Source of the DNA: an uncultured Flavobacteriales bacterium
GTDB taxonomy: Bacteria; Bacteroidota; Bacteroidia; Flavobacteriales; Crocinitomicaceae
Direction of reading: 5' to 3'
Length of the DNA stretch: 64,000 nt
NCBI GenBank assembly: GCA_946480815.1
Contig: CAMLLB010000012.1
Coordinates: 1-64,000 of the forward strand
In this document: in pieces, positions 33,112 to 43,261 of the stretch
Numbering within the stretch: the stretch's first letter is position 1
How the letters are laid out: the number at the start of each line of letters is the position of its first letter
Program-made: the position numbers and the translations under genes
The notes under the pieces: model-generated
What the model was told of the DNA's origin: nothing
What the model saw: the letters and a program-made list of their open reading frames with translations, nothing else
The model's database searches: none

Positions 33112-33119
33112 TAAATTTG
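33112..33119 (+). promoter_or_regulatory. Probable -7 box of the act-cox operon
   Basis: TAAATTTG in the 323-bp gap before actA. The leader would be about 65 nt. No convincing -33 TTG at the usual spacing; CTG at 33087 is the nearest. The rest of the gap (32890-33188) shows no gene. Confidence 0.45.
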
Positions 33120-33188
33120 CCATCGTTAATTGCTGTGTTAACATAGGGTTGACAACTTATTTTAGAAACAAAAATATCTAATAATCAG

Positions 33189-34526
33189 ATGTTTAGAAGT
33201 ATAAAACAATGGTGTATCGGTGCGCTTTCAACAGTATTTGTTGTTGGTGCATTTGATAGTTTCGCTGCGGCTCCGGATGGTGGAGCGCTGTTCAAGGCAA
33301 AGTGTGCTACATGTCACTCTCCACACAAAGATGGTACGGGTCCTAAGCTCTTTAAAGTTCGTGAAAAATGGGCTGCTGAAGGTGCGAAAGAGGGGTCTAT
33401 CTATCAGTGGGTAGCGAACTGGAATGCCGCTGCTGCCGCAGATCCGTATGCGAAAAAAGTTTCTGGTTTGAAGTCGACGGCAATGAATACATTCCCGGAT
33501 TTGGCTGGAAAAACCGAAGATATCGATGCGATCTTCAATTGGGTTGATGAGCAACCAGATCCTTCTCAGGTAAAAGAGGGTGATGTTGCTGCAGGTCCCG
33601 GTGCTGCTGATGAAGTAGAAGAAGATGGTCTTTCATGGGTTTGGATCCTGATGGGAGTTGTTTTCATCGTGATCATTATGGCTGTAGGTGGTGTTCGTCG
33701 TCAGTTGAGAAACGCAACGAGAGAACATGAAGGTCAGTCTGTAAATGATGACCTTTCATTCGGACAAGAATTCAAAGCATGGGCTTGGAAATACAAGCGC
33801 TATGTAGGGATCGGAGGATTGGTGATTACACTTTCATTGATCGTGTCTTTGTTCCTTTCACTTTATTCAATCGGAGTATTGGAGGATTACCAGCCGTCTC
33901 AGCCGATCGAATTCCCACACGATATTCACGCCGGTAAGAACGGAATTGATTGTAAGTATTGTCACAATTCTGCAATTGACGGGAAAACAGCAGGGATCCC
34001 TACTGTAAACGTATGTATGAACTGTCACAAGCAGATCAACGGGAATACTCCTGAGCAACAAGAGAAAATTGCTAAGATTTACGCTGCTGCAGGTTATGAT
34101 CCTGCAACTCAGAAGTACTCCGGGAAAACAAAAGAGATTATCTGGAATAAAGTTCACGTTTTACCTGATCACGTTTATTTCAACCACCAACAACACGTAG
34201 TTGCAGGGCAAGTTGATTGTAAGCAGTGTCACGGTGATATGACAAAAATGAACGAAACTGCAAAAGTTCAGCCGGTTTCCGAATTGAATAAGATCGAAGG
34301 TAACGTTCCATTGACGAAAGCAACGTTGACAATGGGGTGGTGTATCGAATGTCACGCTGAGAAAGAAATCTCCGCAGGGTCATTGGATTCAAAAGGAAGC
34401 AACTATTACAATGAAATACATAACCGTTTGTTAAAAGACAGAAAATTATACAACAAGTTCCTTGAGGACAAGAAAATAACGGTTAAAGAATTAGGTGGTT
34501 GGGAATGTGCTAAATGTCACTATTAA
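33189..34526 (+). CDS. actA: Alternative complex III, multihaem cytochrome c subunit
   Basis: 445-aa periplasmic cytochrome c of alternative complex III, the quinol oxidase that passes electrons to a c-type cytochrome or directly to the oxidase. Six CxxCH haem sites: CATCH near residue 38 in an N-terminal single-haem domain, then CKYCH, CMNCH, CKQCH, CIECH and CAKCH in the C-terminal five-haem domain. Membrane segments lie near 150-168 and 215-235. The first residues form a signal peptide (TVFVVGAFDSFAA). Bacterial ActA classically has five haems; the extra monohaem domain is fused on. First gene of the operon. Confidence 0.93.
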   Translation: MFRSIKQWCIGALSTVFVVGAFDSFAAAPDGGALFKAKCATCHSPHKDGTGPKLFKVREKWAAEGAKEGSIYQWVANWNAAAAADPYAKKVSGLKSTAMNTFPDLAGKTEDIDAIFNWVDEQPDPSQVKEGDVAAGPGAADEVEEDGLSWVWILMGVVFIVIIMAVGGVRRQLRNATREHEGQSVNDDLSFGQEFKAWAWKYKRYVGIGGLVITLSLIVSLFLSLYSIGVLEDYQPSQPIEFPHDIHAGKNGIDCKYCHNSAIDGKTAGIPTVNVCMNCHKQINGNTPEQQEKIAKIYAAAGYDPATQKYSGKTKEIIWNKVHVLPDHVYFNHQQHVVAGQVDCKQCHGDMTKMNETAKVQPVSELNKIEGNVPLTKATLTMGWCIECHAEKEISAGSLDSKGSNYYNEIHNRLLKDRKLYNKFLEDKKITVKELGGWECAKCHY

Positions 34527-34553
34527 TCAATCTAGAACAGTAGAACAAAGATT

Positions 34554-37500
34554 ATGGCTATGTCAAAAAAATATTGGAAAGGTCTTGATGAATTGCATGA
34601 AACACCTGCATTCGTTGAGTCAAGAGATCGTGAGTTTTCTCCGTCTGTTTCTGTTGACGAATTCTTAGGTGATGATCAACTTGCTGAAACATCTACGGCA
34701 CGTCGTGACTTCTTGAAATTCTTAGGATTCAGTGTTGCAGCTGCTACAGTTGCGGCATGTGAGGCTCCGGTTACAAAAGCTATTCCTTACGTTGTTAAAC
34801 CGGAAAACGTAACACCGGGTGTTGCGACCTGGTATGCTTCTACGTATTACGATGGAAATGCATATGCAAGTATTGTTGTTAAAACACGTGAAGGTCGACC
34901 TATTTATATTAAAGGAAACCGTGATTTCGGATTTACGCAGGGAGCTTTAACTCCTCAGATCGTATCTTCTGTTCTTTCTCTTTACGATAATGCTCGTTTG
35001 AAAACAGCACAAGCTAAAGGAGGGAAAGATATTTCATGGGATAAATTAGACGATGCTGTTCAGGCAGAATTGGCTAAGATCAAGAAATCAAACGGTAAAG
35101 TTGCATTCGTTGCAAACTCGGTAATTTCTCCTTCTATGCAAGGTGCAATTGTAGATTTGTCTACAAGTATCTATGGAGAAGTGAAAGATGCAAACGGAAT
35201 GGCAACGGTTCACCCGAACTTTAACTTTATCCAATACGATGCGATTTCTTACGCAGGAATGCGTGAGGCAAATATGGACTCATTCGGAATGCGTGCTATT
35301 CCTGATTATGATTTCACACAAGCTAAAACAATCGTTAGTATCGGTGCTGACTTCTTGTCAACCTGGTTACTTGGAAATGCATTCTCTGCTGATTACGGAA
35401 AACGCCGTAACCCTGATGGAGAATGGATGAGCAAACACTTCCAGTTCGAATCAACGATGTCTATCACAGGTTCAAATGCGGATTACCGCGGAATGATCAA
35501 GCCAAGTGAGCAGGCAAATGTATTGGCATATATCCTTGGTAAATTCGGAGTAAATGCAGGAGTTTCTTCTGCTTTACCGAAAGAAGCACAAGCTGTTGCT
35601 GATAAAGCAGTGAAAGCATTGAAAGCTTCCAAAGGAATGTCGGTGGTTGTTTCAGGTTCCAATAACAAAGCAATTCAGATCCTTACAAACAAACTGAATA
35701 GCGTGTTGGGAGCTTATGGAAAAACAATCCTATTCGACAAGCAATTACAAATGTTCCAGTCCGAAGATGCGAAAATGCAGAAATTGGTTTCTGATGTAAT
35801 CGCAGGAAAAGGACCGGATGCGGTATTCTTCTTAGGAACAAACCCTGTTTACAACTTGCCGAACGGTAAAGAGTTTGCAGCGGCTCTTGATAAAGTAGCA
35901 TTAAGTGTTTCATTATCCGGATACGGAGATGAGACAGCTACAAAATGTACATACATTGCTCCTGACCACCATGCATTAGAGTCATGGATGGATTACAATC
36001 CGAAAGCAGGTCATTACGCAATTGCACAACCTACAATCCGTCCGCTATTCGATACAGCTTCTTCTATGGAGTCTCTATTGGTTTGGGCAGGAAAGAAACA
36101 CCGTGGAGGAAAAGATTCACGTGTAGCATACGAATACATTCAAAAGAATTGGGAAATCTACGGATTCCCGATGCAAACAAAATACGCGGATTTCAATACG
36201 TACTGGGAAATGGCTATTCACAATAGCTGTAACGAAGATTTCGTAATGCCGGGTGCTCCTGCAGTGTTCAACGACGCTGCAATGGGTAAAGTAGCTGGTA
36301 AATTACCGAAAGCAGGTTCCCTTGAAGTAGTATTGTACCAAAAAGCAGGTATCGGAAATGGAGATATGGCAGGTAACCCTTGGTTACAAGAGATGCCGGA
36401 TCCGATTTCCAAAGTGACTTGGGATAACTATATCACCATGTCGCCTGAGACAATGAAAAAAGAAGGTTACGCAACTACTTTCGACCAGGAGAACGGATTG
36501 AACATGGCAACTGTAAAAGTTGGTGGTGAATCAATCACGCTTCCTGTTTACCCTTCGCCGGGACAAGCTGCCGGTACAATTGGTATCGCTCTTGGATACG
36601 GACGTGGGGAAGGAAACGAAAACATCGGTAACGCAGCATTCGTAACAAAACAATACGGAGGTTTCGAAACAGATGCTAAAGGTAACCGCGTTTCAGTTGG
36701 TAAGAATGCATACCGCTTCCTGACTTGGGAGAATGGAACTTACCAAAACAATGTAACGGGATCCATTTCAAAAGCAGGAAATGATCTTTATCCGATCGCA
36801 GCAACACAAATTCATCATACGGTAATGTCCCGTAACTCTATCGTTAGAGAAACGACATTGGACATTTACCAAAATGAAGAGCCTGGAGCTTACAACCACA
36901 AGCATGTATTGCACACGCATGAAGGTGAAGTTCCGATCTCTGAATTCGATTTATGGGATGCACATCCGGTAGAAAATATCGGTCACCGTTGGGGAATGAC
37001 AATCGACTTGAACCAATGTTTTGGTTGTGGTGTTTGTATCATTGCTTGTCAGGCTGAAAACAACATTCCTGTAGTTGGTAAAGACGAAGTTCGCAGAGGC
37101 CGTGAAATGCACTGGTTGCGTATCGACCGCTACTTTGCTTCAAGTGAAGAAGCTGCTGTAGGTACACGTAAGGATCCTGTTTTAGGGCATTTGGATTATG
37201 TTGAATCTGAAATTCCTACTGCAAATCCTGCTGTAGTTCACATGCCGATGATGTGTCAGCAGTGTAACCACGCTCCGTGTGAAACGGTTTGTCCGGTTGC
37301 TGCAACAACGCACTCAAATGAAGGATTAAACCAAATGACTTATAACCGTTGTATCGGTACACGTTACTGTGCTAACAACTGTCCTTACAAGGTTCGTCGT
37401 TTCAACTGGTTTAACTACCCATCTTATAAGAAATTTACAGAGATCAACCCTGCTCAGGACGATTTAGGACGTATGGTATTGAACCCTGACGTTACCGTTC

Positions 37501-37868
37501 GTACACGTGGTGTGATGGAGAAATGTTCATTCTGTGTTCAGAAGATCCAATCTGTGAAATTAGAAGCTAAAGTTCAGAACCGTACAGTTCAGGATAGCGA
37601 CTTCGAATCTGCTTGTTCAGATGCTTGTCCTGCCGGAGCGATCGTATTCGGTGACTGGAACGACGTAAACTCCAAGATCCGTAAAGTATCTGCAGATAAG
37701 CGTTCTTACCAGGCTTTGGAAGAAGTAGGTGTGAAGCCGAATGTTTGGTACCAGGTGAAAATTCGTAACAACGAAAATGCTGATCTGGACAAGTTGGTAG
37801 CAGCAGAGTCTCATCATGGAAGCCATGGAGCACACGCTGAGAAACATGAAAGTAAGTCAAATCATTAA
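34554..37868 (+). CDS. actB: Alternative complex III, iron-sulfur/molybdopterin-like subunit
   Basis: 1104-aa periplasmic subunit: an N-terminal molybdopterin-oxidoreductase-like domain (about 60-740) that in ActB lacks the cofactor, fused to a ferredoxin-like domain (about 800-1040). Cys groups CFGCGVCIIACQ, CQQCNHAPCETVC, CIGTRYCANNC and CSFCVQK...CSDAC would bind four Fe-S clusters. A twin-Arg signal (ARRDFLKFLGF) is followed by AACEAP, a lipobox, so it is probably a Tat-exported lipoprotein. The C-terminus is His-rich (HHGSHGAHAEKH). Starts at 34554 or the ATG at 34560 are both possible. Confidence 0.95.
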   Translation: MAMSKKYWKGLDELHETPAFVESRDREFSPSVSVDEFLGDDQLAETSTARRDFLKFLGFSVAAATVAACEAPVTKAIPYVVKPENVTPGVATWYASTYYDGNAYASIVVKTREGRPIYIKGNRDFGFTQGALTPQIVSSVLSLYDNARLKTAQAKGGKDISWDKLDDAVQAELAKIKKSNGKVAFVANSVISPSMQGAIVDLSTSIYGEVKDANGMATVHPNFNFIQYDAISYAGMREANMDSFGMRAIPDYDFTQAKTIVSIGADFLSTWLLGNAFSADYGKRRNPDGEWMSKHFQFESTMSITGSNADYRGMIKPSEQANVLAYILGKFGVNAGVSSALPKEAQAVADKAVKALKASKGMSVVVSGSNNKAIQILTNKLNSVLGAYGKTILFDKQLQMFQSEDAKMQKLVSDVIAGKGPDAVFFLGTNPVYNLPNGKEFAAALDKVALSVSLSGYGDETATKCTYIAPDHHALESWMDYNPKAGHYAIAQPTIRPLFDTASSMESLLVWAGKKHRGGKDSRVAYEYIQKNWEIYGFPMQTKYADFNTYWEMAIHNSCNEDFVMPGAPAVFNDAAMGKVAGKLPKAGSLEVVLYQKAGIGNGDMAGNPWLQEMPDPISKVTWDNYITMSPETMKKEGYATTFDQENGLNMATVKVGGESITLPVYPSPGQAAGTIGIALGYGRGEGNENIGNAAFVTKQYGGFETDAKGNRVSVGKNAYRFLTWENGTYQNNVTGSISKAGNDLYPIAATQIHHTVMSRNSIVRETTLDIYQNEEPGAYNHKHVLHTHEGEVPISEFDLWDAHPVENIGHRWGMTIDLNQCFGCGVCIIACQAENNIPVVGKDEVRRGREMHWLRIDRYFASSEEAAVGTRKDPVLGHLDYVESEIPTANPAVVHMPMMCQQCNHAPCETVCPVAATTHSNEGLNQMTYNRCIGTRYCANNCPYKVRRFNWFNYPSYKKFTEINPAQDDLGRMVLNPDVTVRTRGVMEKCSFCVQKIQSVKLEAKVQNRTVQDSDFESACSDACPAGAIVFGDWNDVNSKIRKVSADKRSYQALEEVGVKPNVWYQVKIRNNENADLDKLVAAESHHGSHGAHAEKHESKSNH

Positions 37869-37888
37869 TTGCTTAAAATTAAAGTCTA

Positions 37889-39334
37889 ATGCATAAGGAA
37901 GCTGCAATTCGTGAACCCCTCATATTAGGTCACAAGACGTATCACGAGATTACCGAGGACGTATGTAAACCGATTGAGGATAAAGCACCGCGCATGTGGT
38001 ACATTTTATTCGGTATCGCTTTAGTTATCGGATTATATGGAGTAGGATGTATCTTTTACTTGTTAGGAACAGGTATCGGAGTTTGGGGTCTTAACAAAAC
38101 TATTGGTTGGGCTTGGGATATCACCAACTTCGTTTGGTGGGTAGGTATCGGTCACGCCGGAACCCTGATCTCAGCAGTATTGTTATTGTTCCGTCAAAAA
38201 TGGAGAATGGCTATTAACCGCTCAGCAGAGGCGATGACCATCTTCGCGGTATTCATGGCAGGTTTGTTCCCGTTAATTCACATGGGTCGTTTATGGGTAG
38301 GTTACTGGACACTTCCATTGCCAAACCACTTCGGTTCATTATGGGTTAACTTCAACTCACCATTGTTATGGGACGTATTCGCGATCTCAACGTATCTTTC
38401 CGTATCACTTGTATTCTGGTATATCGGTTTGATTCCTGATTTCGCTACGATCCGTGATCGCGTGAAGAAACCTATTCCAAAGAAAATGTACTCAATCCTT
38501 TCTTTCGGTTGGTCAGGTCGCGCTAAGCACTGGAACCGTTTCGAATTGGTTTCATTGGTACTTGCAGGTGTTGCTACACCATTGGTATTCTCGGTTCACT
38601 CGATTGTATCCTTTGACTTTGCTACATCGGTTATTCCGGGATGGCACACCACGATTTTCCCTCCATACTTCGTAGCTGGAGCGGTATTCTCCGGGTTCGC
38701 GATGGTACAGACACTTCTTTTGGTCATGCGTAAAGCAATGAAACTGGAAGCGTATATCCATACGAAGCACGTAGAATACATGAACATCGTAATTATGGTT
38801 ACCGGATCTATCGTAGGTACGGCATATATTACCGAGTTGTTCATTTCATGGTACTCAGGTGTTGAATACGAAGCATATGCATTCTTCAACAGAGCAACAG
38901 GACCTTACTGGTGGGCTTACTGGTCAATGATGACTTGTAACGTGGTTTCACCTCAGTTGATGTGGTTCAAGAAATTACGCAGAAGCTTATTGTTTACATT
39001 CATCATTTCAATTGTTGTAAACATCGGTATGTGGTTTGAGCGTTACGTAATTATCGTGACTTCCATCCACCGTGATTACTTGCCATCTTCCTGGTCTATG
39101 CACTACCCAAGTCACATCGACTTAGGTGTATATATCGGAACGATCGGTTTGTTCTTCGTATTCTTCTTATTGTTTGCTCGTTTCTTCCCGGTATTGGCAT
39201 TGAACGAATTGAAAACAATCTTGAAATCATCCGGTGAATCTTATAAGAACGATACCGCTCCGGTTCACCCTTATTTTGCAAAAAACGGTCATGGTAGTCA
39301 CGGACACGATGATCACGATACTCATAATCATTAA
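37889..39334 (+). CDS. actC: Alternative complex III, NrfD-like membrane subunit
   Basis: 481-aa integral membrane protein of the NrfD family with about ten membrane helices; it holds the quinol site and may contribute to proton movement. Visible segments: WYILFGIALVIGLYGVG, WVGIGHAGTLISAVLLL (conserved His), GLFPLIHMGR and VSFDFATSVIPGWHTTIF. The C-terminal tail is His-rich (HGSHGHDDHDTHNH). It starts 20 nt after actB. Confidence 0.94.
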   Translation: MHKEAAIREPLILGHKTYHEITEDVCKPIEDKAPRMWYILFGIALVIGLYGVGCIFYLLGTGIGVWGLNKTIGWAWDITNFVWWVGIGHAGTLISAVLLLFRQKWRMAINRSAEAMTIFAVFMAGLFPLIHMGRLWVGYWTLPLPNHFGSLWVNFNSPLLWDVFAISTYLSVSLVFWYIGLIPDFATIRDRVKKPIPKKMYSILSFGWSGRAKHWNRFELVSLVLAGVATPLVFSVHSIVSFDFATSVIPGWHTTIFPPYFVAGAVFSGFAMVQTLLLVMRKAMKLEAYIHTKHVEYMNIVIMVTGSIVGTAYITELFISWYSGVEYEAYAFFNRATGPYWWAYWSMMTCNVVSPQLMWFKKLRRSLLFTFIISIVVNIGMWFERYVIIVTSIHRDYLPSSWSMHYPSHIDLGVYIGTIGLFFVFFLLFARFFPVLALNELKTILKSSGESYKNDTAPVHPYFAKNGHGSHGHDDHDTHNH

Positions 39335-39343
39335 TAGAGAAAC

Positions 39344-39880
39344 ATGGCAGAGAAAGTAATTTATGCAATGTATGACGACGACGATGTGCTAAAAGACGGC
39401 GCAAAGAAGTTAGTCGCTAAAGGAGTTAAAGTAGCTGACGTGTTTTCTCCGTTCCCGATTCACGGAATTGATCCGATTATCGGTGTAAAGCACACACGTT
39501 TGGGTATTATGGCATTCTTGTATGGTTTGACAGGTACTACATTGGCAACGTTGGGAATGAACTATTTCATGATCCACGACTGGCCGATGAACATTGGTGG
39601 TAAACCGAGCATGAGCTATTTGGACAACGTTTTGGCTTTCATTCCGATTACGTTCGAGTTCACAGTATTGTGTGCTGCTCACGGAATGGCAATCACTTAT
39701 TTATTATTAAATAGGACTTTGCCGGGAATGCCAGCAACAAACCCTGATCCTCGTACGACAGATGATAAGTTCGTAATGGAATTGCGCTTGTCTGATAACG
39801 GTCAGTTCTCTGAAGCAGAATTGATGACGATGTTGAATGAGACAGGAGTGATAGAAATAGATCAAAAAGATATTCATTAA
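39344..39880 (+). CDS. actD: Alternative complex III, DUF3341 subunit
   Basis: 178-aa membrane subunit of the DUF3341 (ActD) family with two helices, MAFLYGLTGTTLATLGMNYF near 65 and FIPITFEFTVLCAAHGMAITYL near 105. It has no cofactor motif and is a structural subunit around ActC. Starts 9 nt after actC. Confidence 0.92.
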   Translation: MAEKVIYAMYDDDDVLKDGAKKLVAKGVKVADVFSPFPIHGIDPIIGVKHTRLGIMAFLYGLTGTTLATLGMNYFMIHDWPMNIGGKPSMSYLDNVLAFIPITFEFTVLCAAHGMAITYLLLNRTLPGMPATNPDPRTTDDKFVMELRLSDNGQFSEAELMTMLNETGVIEIDQKDIH

Positions 39881-39925
39881 TTAACTGTAGATAGTAAGTC
39901 TTACAGAGTTTAAAGACCAATACAG

Positions 39926-40672
39926 ATGAAAGTAAAATTCAAGGCATTTGCACAGTTTTCTTTGGTAGCGTTGCTAGCTGCAGCGTGTACTTCTGATCCT
40001 GATAGTGCAGGTTTAGAATACATGCCTGATATGTATCGTTCTCCTGCGGTTGAGCCGTATGTTGATTATGGTGAAGTTCGCGGTCAGATCAATGACGAAA
40101 TGAAAATGCGTCGTTCCGCAATGGTTCCGCCGCGTTATGCAATTCCTTATTGGGGTACAGATTCGGCAACTGTTCACACGTTGCTACCATACCACCGTAT
40201 GCCCGGCAGATTGTTTGCAGAAACACATGGCTTGTACCAATATGATTTGTCTTCGAATGAAGATGCGGATTATGAATACAAAATGTCTGCTGCAGATGTG
40301 AACCCGATCAAGTTAACTTCAAAAGAAGTTGCTGATAAAGTGTTCGCAGAAGGAAAGGCATTGTACCAGATAAACTGTAATCACTGTCATGGTGAGAAAG
40401 GTGACGGAGAAGGACCGATGGTTAAATCCGGAGCTTATACCGGTGCAGCTGTATTGAGTGGTTTGGCAATCCAGGAAGGACAAATGTTCTACTCTATTTA
40501 CTACGGTAAAGGAATGATGGGTTCTCATGCATCTTTATTGAATAAGAAAGAGATCTGGACATTGGTTCATTACGTAAGAAAGTTCCAGGACCAAAAGTAT
40601 GGTACGTTTGATGCTAATGGAGCTCCGGCTTGGGGAACAATGGCACCAGCTGATACATCAGCAACAAACTAA
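39926..40672 (+). CDS. actE: Alternative complex III, monohaem cytochrome c lipoprotein
   Basis: 248-aa periplasmic cytochrome c. Signal with lipobox (LLAAAC at about residue 20), so it is lipid-anchored. One haem site CNHCHGEKGDGEG near 152 and a distal Met in YYGKGMMGSH near 193. It is the likely exit point for electrons. Starts 45 nt after actD. Confidence 0.94.
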   Translation: MKVKFKAFAQFSLVALLAAACTSDPDSAGLEYMPDMYRSPAVEPYVDYGEVRGQINDEMKMRRSAMVPPRYAIPYWGTDSATVHTLLPYHRMPGRLFAETHGLYQYDLSSNEDADYEYKMSAADVNPIKLTSKEVADKVFAEGKALYQINCNHCHGEKGDGEGPMVKSGAYTGAAVLSGLAIQEGQMFYSIYYGKGMMGSHASLLNKKEIWTLVHYVRKFQDQKYGTFDANGAPAWGTMAPADTSATN

Positions 40673-40700
40673 TATTTACTAAGACAGAAAACAAATAGAA

Positions 40701-41897
40701 ATGGAATTCAAGATTTCATCAAAAGCAAAATCCCTTACGGTAGTCCTGATGTTGTTAGGAGTTATCGGCCTTTGTTTGGGTATTTGGGTAGAATTTAGTT
40801 GCCATGGAGGTGAGCATTTTAAAACACGTTTCTTAGGAAACTTGTTAGTAGATAGTTTCTTCTTCTTCGCTATCGGTTTGGGAGCATTGTACTTCCTGGC
40901 GTTGCAATACGCAACGGAAACGGGTTGGTATGCATCCGTTAAACGCATCATCGAAGGAGTAGCAGGTTTCTTGCCTTACGGTATCGGATTTATGTTGATT
41001 ACCTTATTGACACTTTCTCTAATGAAAGGTGGAGGCATCTATGTTTGGATGGACAATGCACATGTAGAGCACGATCCGATCTTAGTGAAGAAGTCAGCTT
41101 ATCTGAACCAAATTTTCTTCTGGATCAGAACACTTGCTTACATGGGGGTTTACTTCATCTTCTGGAGAGGTTTCAAAATGCGTTCATTGGAAGAAGATCG
41201 TGTAGGTGGTACAGCAATCCACTTCACGAACTATAAAAAAGGAGCATTGTTCCTGGTATTCTTTGCTGTATTCTCTTCAACTTCTGCTTGGGACTGGATC
41301 ATGTCAATCGACGCACACTGGTTCTCAACATTGTTCGGATGGTACGTATTCGCAGGAATGTGGTGTTCTACAATGGTTGTTTTGGTAACATTGACATTGT
41401 ATTTGAAGAAGCAAGGGTACTTGAGTAAAGTAAATGAAAACCACATCCATGATTTAGGAAAATGGACATTTGCAACTTCATTCCTGTGGTCATACTTATG
41501 GTTCTCTCAATTCATGTTGATCTGGTACGCAAACATCCCTGAAGAGGTAACATACCACCTGACACGTATTGAAGATTTCAAAATGCTTTATTTCGGAATG
41601 TTCTTCATCAACTTCGCATTCCCAATGTTGTTATTAATGTCTCGTGATGCAAAAAGACACGCTGGTGTATTGACTGCAGTCGGAGTAATCATTTTCGCAG
41701 GTCACTGGGTTGATGCATATTTGATGGTAATGGGAGGTTCAATGGGTAAACATGCTTACATCGGTGCAATGGAAATTGGAATGGCGTTATTGTTCTTAGG
41801 ATTCTTTATCCGAATTATCTTAACGAACCTGACTAAAGCTCCATTGATGCCTGTAAATCACCCGTTCCTGGACGAAAGTATTCACCACGAAATTTAA
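40701..41897 (+). CDS. actF: Alternative complex III, second quinol-oxidising membrane subunit
   Basis: 398-aa polytopic membrane protein of the ActF family (NrfD-like, about ten helices), partner of ActC. Segments: SLTVVLMLLGVIGLCLGIWV, FFFAIGLGALYFLALQYAT, AYMGVYFIFWRGFKM and MLIWYANIPEEV. Starts 28 nt after actE. Confidence 0.93.
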   Translation: MEFKISSKAKSLTVVLMLLGVIGLCLGIWVEFSCHGGEHFKTRFLGNLLVDSFFFFAIGLGALYFLALQYATETGWYASVKRIIEGVAGFLPYGIGFMLITLLTLSLMKGGGIYVWMDNAHVEHDPILVKKSAYLNQIFFWIRTLAYMGVYFIFWRGFKMRSLEEDRVGGTAIHFTNYKKGALFLVFFAVFSSTSAWDWIMSIDAHWFSTLFGWYVFAGMWCSTMVVLVTLTLYLKKQGYLSKVNENHIHDLGKWTFATSFLWSYLWFSQFMLIWYANIPEEVTYHLTRIEDFKMLYFGMFFINFAFPMLLLMSRDAKRHAGVLTAVGVIIFAGHWVDAYLMVMGGSMGKHAYIGAMEIGMALLFLGFFIRIILTNLTKAPLMPVNHPFLDESIHHEI

Positions 41898-41930
41898 TAA
41901 GGCACTTGTTGTTACGATAAAATAAAAAAC

Positions 41931-43223
41931 ATGACAAAGCTAATCGTATTAATAGTTATCATTTTAGGAGTTATTGCTATCGCACAGTTGGTGCGTATGT
42001 ATGAGCTTTCTTCTAAATTAAGAAACCGTCGTGAGGAAGATATTCCGAATCGCGACAACCGTTTAAACGCAACCTTATTATTGGTGTTTATGTTCGCGTT
42101 TTTTGCGTCAGTATTGTATTTATTCGCTGAATATGGGTTTACTGGTCGTGGAGAAGCTGCTTCCGTTCACGGAAAAGGAACCGACTGGTTGATGGATTTG
42201 AACTTGTGGATCATTATTGCAGTATTCTTCTTAACGAATGCTTTATTGTTCGGATTCGCATTTAAATATGTACGTAAACCAGGAGTAAAAGCATATTGGT
42301 TCCCGCATGATAATCGTTTGGAGTTGGTTTGGACAGTAGTTCCTGCAATCGTTTTGGCGGTGATCATTATCTTAGGTTTGAGATCATGGAATGAGCAAAC
42401 TGATAATGCTTCAAAAGAAGCGATCAAAATCGAGTTATTCTCTAAGCAATTTGACTGGACGGTTCGTATGTCAGGTGATGATAACACATTGGGTTATTTT
42501 GATTACAAATTGACAAACGAAAACAACCCGATGGCTTTGTTGACAACGAAAACTATCCAGGATGCAATTGACAGTATGGAAAACAGTTCAACTGGTATCC
42601 GTGCATTGGAAGCTAAATTGAACGATCCTAAATTGATTTTCGTTCCTGAGGACCACGACTTAATGGTAAAGGATTTGGCTAGAAAAGAGCGTATGATCCG
42701 TATGTTGTACCAATTGAAAGCGCGTCATAACAGCGCATTGGATGCACGCGCTATGGATGATATCGTATTTAATGCGAATGATACATTATTCTTGTGTAAA
42801 GGACAGGAGTATGAATTCAACTTCCGTTCGAAAGATGTTATTCACTCTGCTTACTTCCCTCATTTCCGTGCTCAGATGAACACGGTACCGGGACAAACTA
42901 CACGTTTCAAGTTTACACCTTCCATTACAACTTCGGAAATGCGCGACAAAATGCATAATCCGCAGTTTAACTACGTGTTGATGTGTAATAAGATCTGTGG
43001 TTCTTCTCACTACAAGATGAAATTGATGGTTGTAGTATTGGATAAGCCTGCTTACAAGAAATGGTATAAGAAAGTTTCCAAATTGGATCCGAAAGCTGCT
43101 GATCTATGTAAGACATTTAGAAACATCTATCCGGTTGGTAAACCAAAACCGGTAGCAGCTCCGTCTGATTCAACTGCAGTAGTGGACTCAATACCTGCGG
43201 TTGTAGCAGCAGTACAACAATAA
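41931..43223 (+). CDS. coxB: Cytochrome c oxidase subunit II
   Basis: 430-aa CuA-bearing subunit. Two or three N-terminal membrane helices (about 5-22, 40-60, 85-108), then a periplasmic cupredoxin domain. The CuA site is complete: His in DVIHSAYFPHFR near residue 304, then CNKICGSSHYKM near 353 with both Cys, His and Met. The stretch about 185-270 is a long insert compared with ordinary subunit II. Tail is Ala/Pro/Val-rich. It receives electrons from the Act complex in the same operon. Confidence 0.95.
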   Translation: MTKLIVLIVIILGVIAIAQLVRMYELSSKLRNRREEDIPNRDNRLNATLLLVFMFAFFASVLYLFAEYGFTGRGEAASVHGKGTDWLMDLNLWIIIAVFFLTNALLFGFAFKYVRKPGVKAYWFPHDNRLELVWTVVPAIVLAVIIILGLRSWNEQTDNASKEAIKIELFSKQFDWTVRMSGDDNTLGYFDYKLTNENNPMALLTTKTIQDAIDSMENSSTGIRALEAKLNDPKLIFVPEDHDLMVKDLARKERMIRMLYQLKARHNSALDARAMDDIVFNANDTLFLCKGQEYEFNFRSKDVIHSAYFPHFRAQMNTVPGQTTRFKFTPSITTSEMRDKMHNPQFNYVLMCNKICGSSHYKMKLMVVVLDKPAYKKWYKKVSKLDPKAADLCKTFRNIYPVGKPKPVAAPSDSTAVVDSIPAVVAAVQQ

Positions 43224-43261
43224 TTAGTTAATTAAGTAAAAACAGCATAATAAATAAAATC

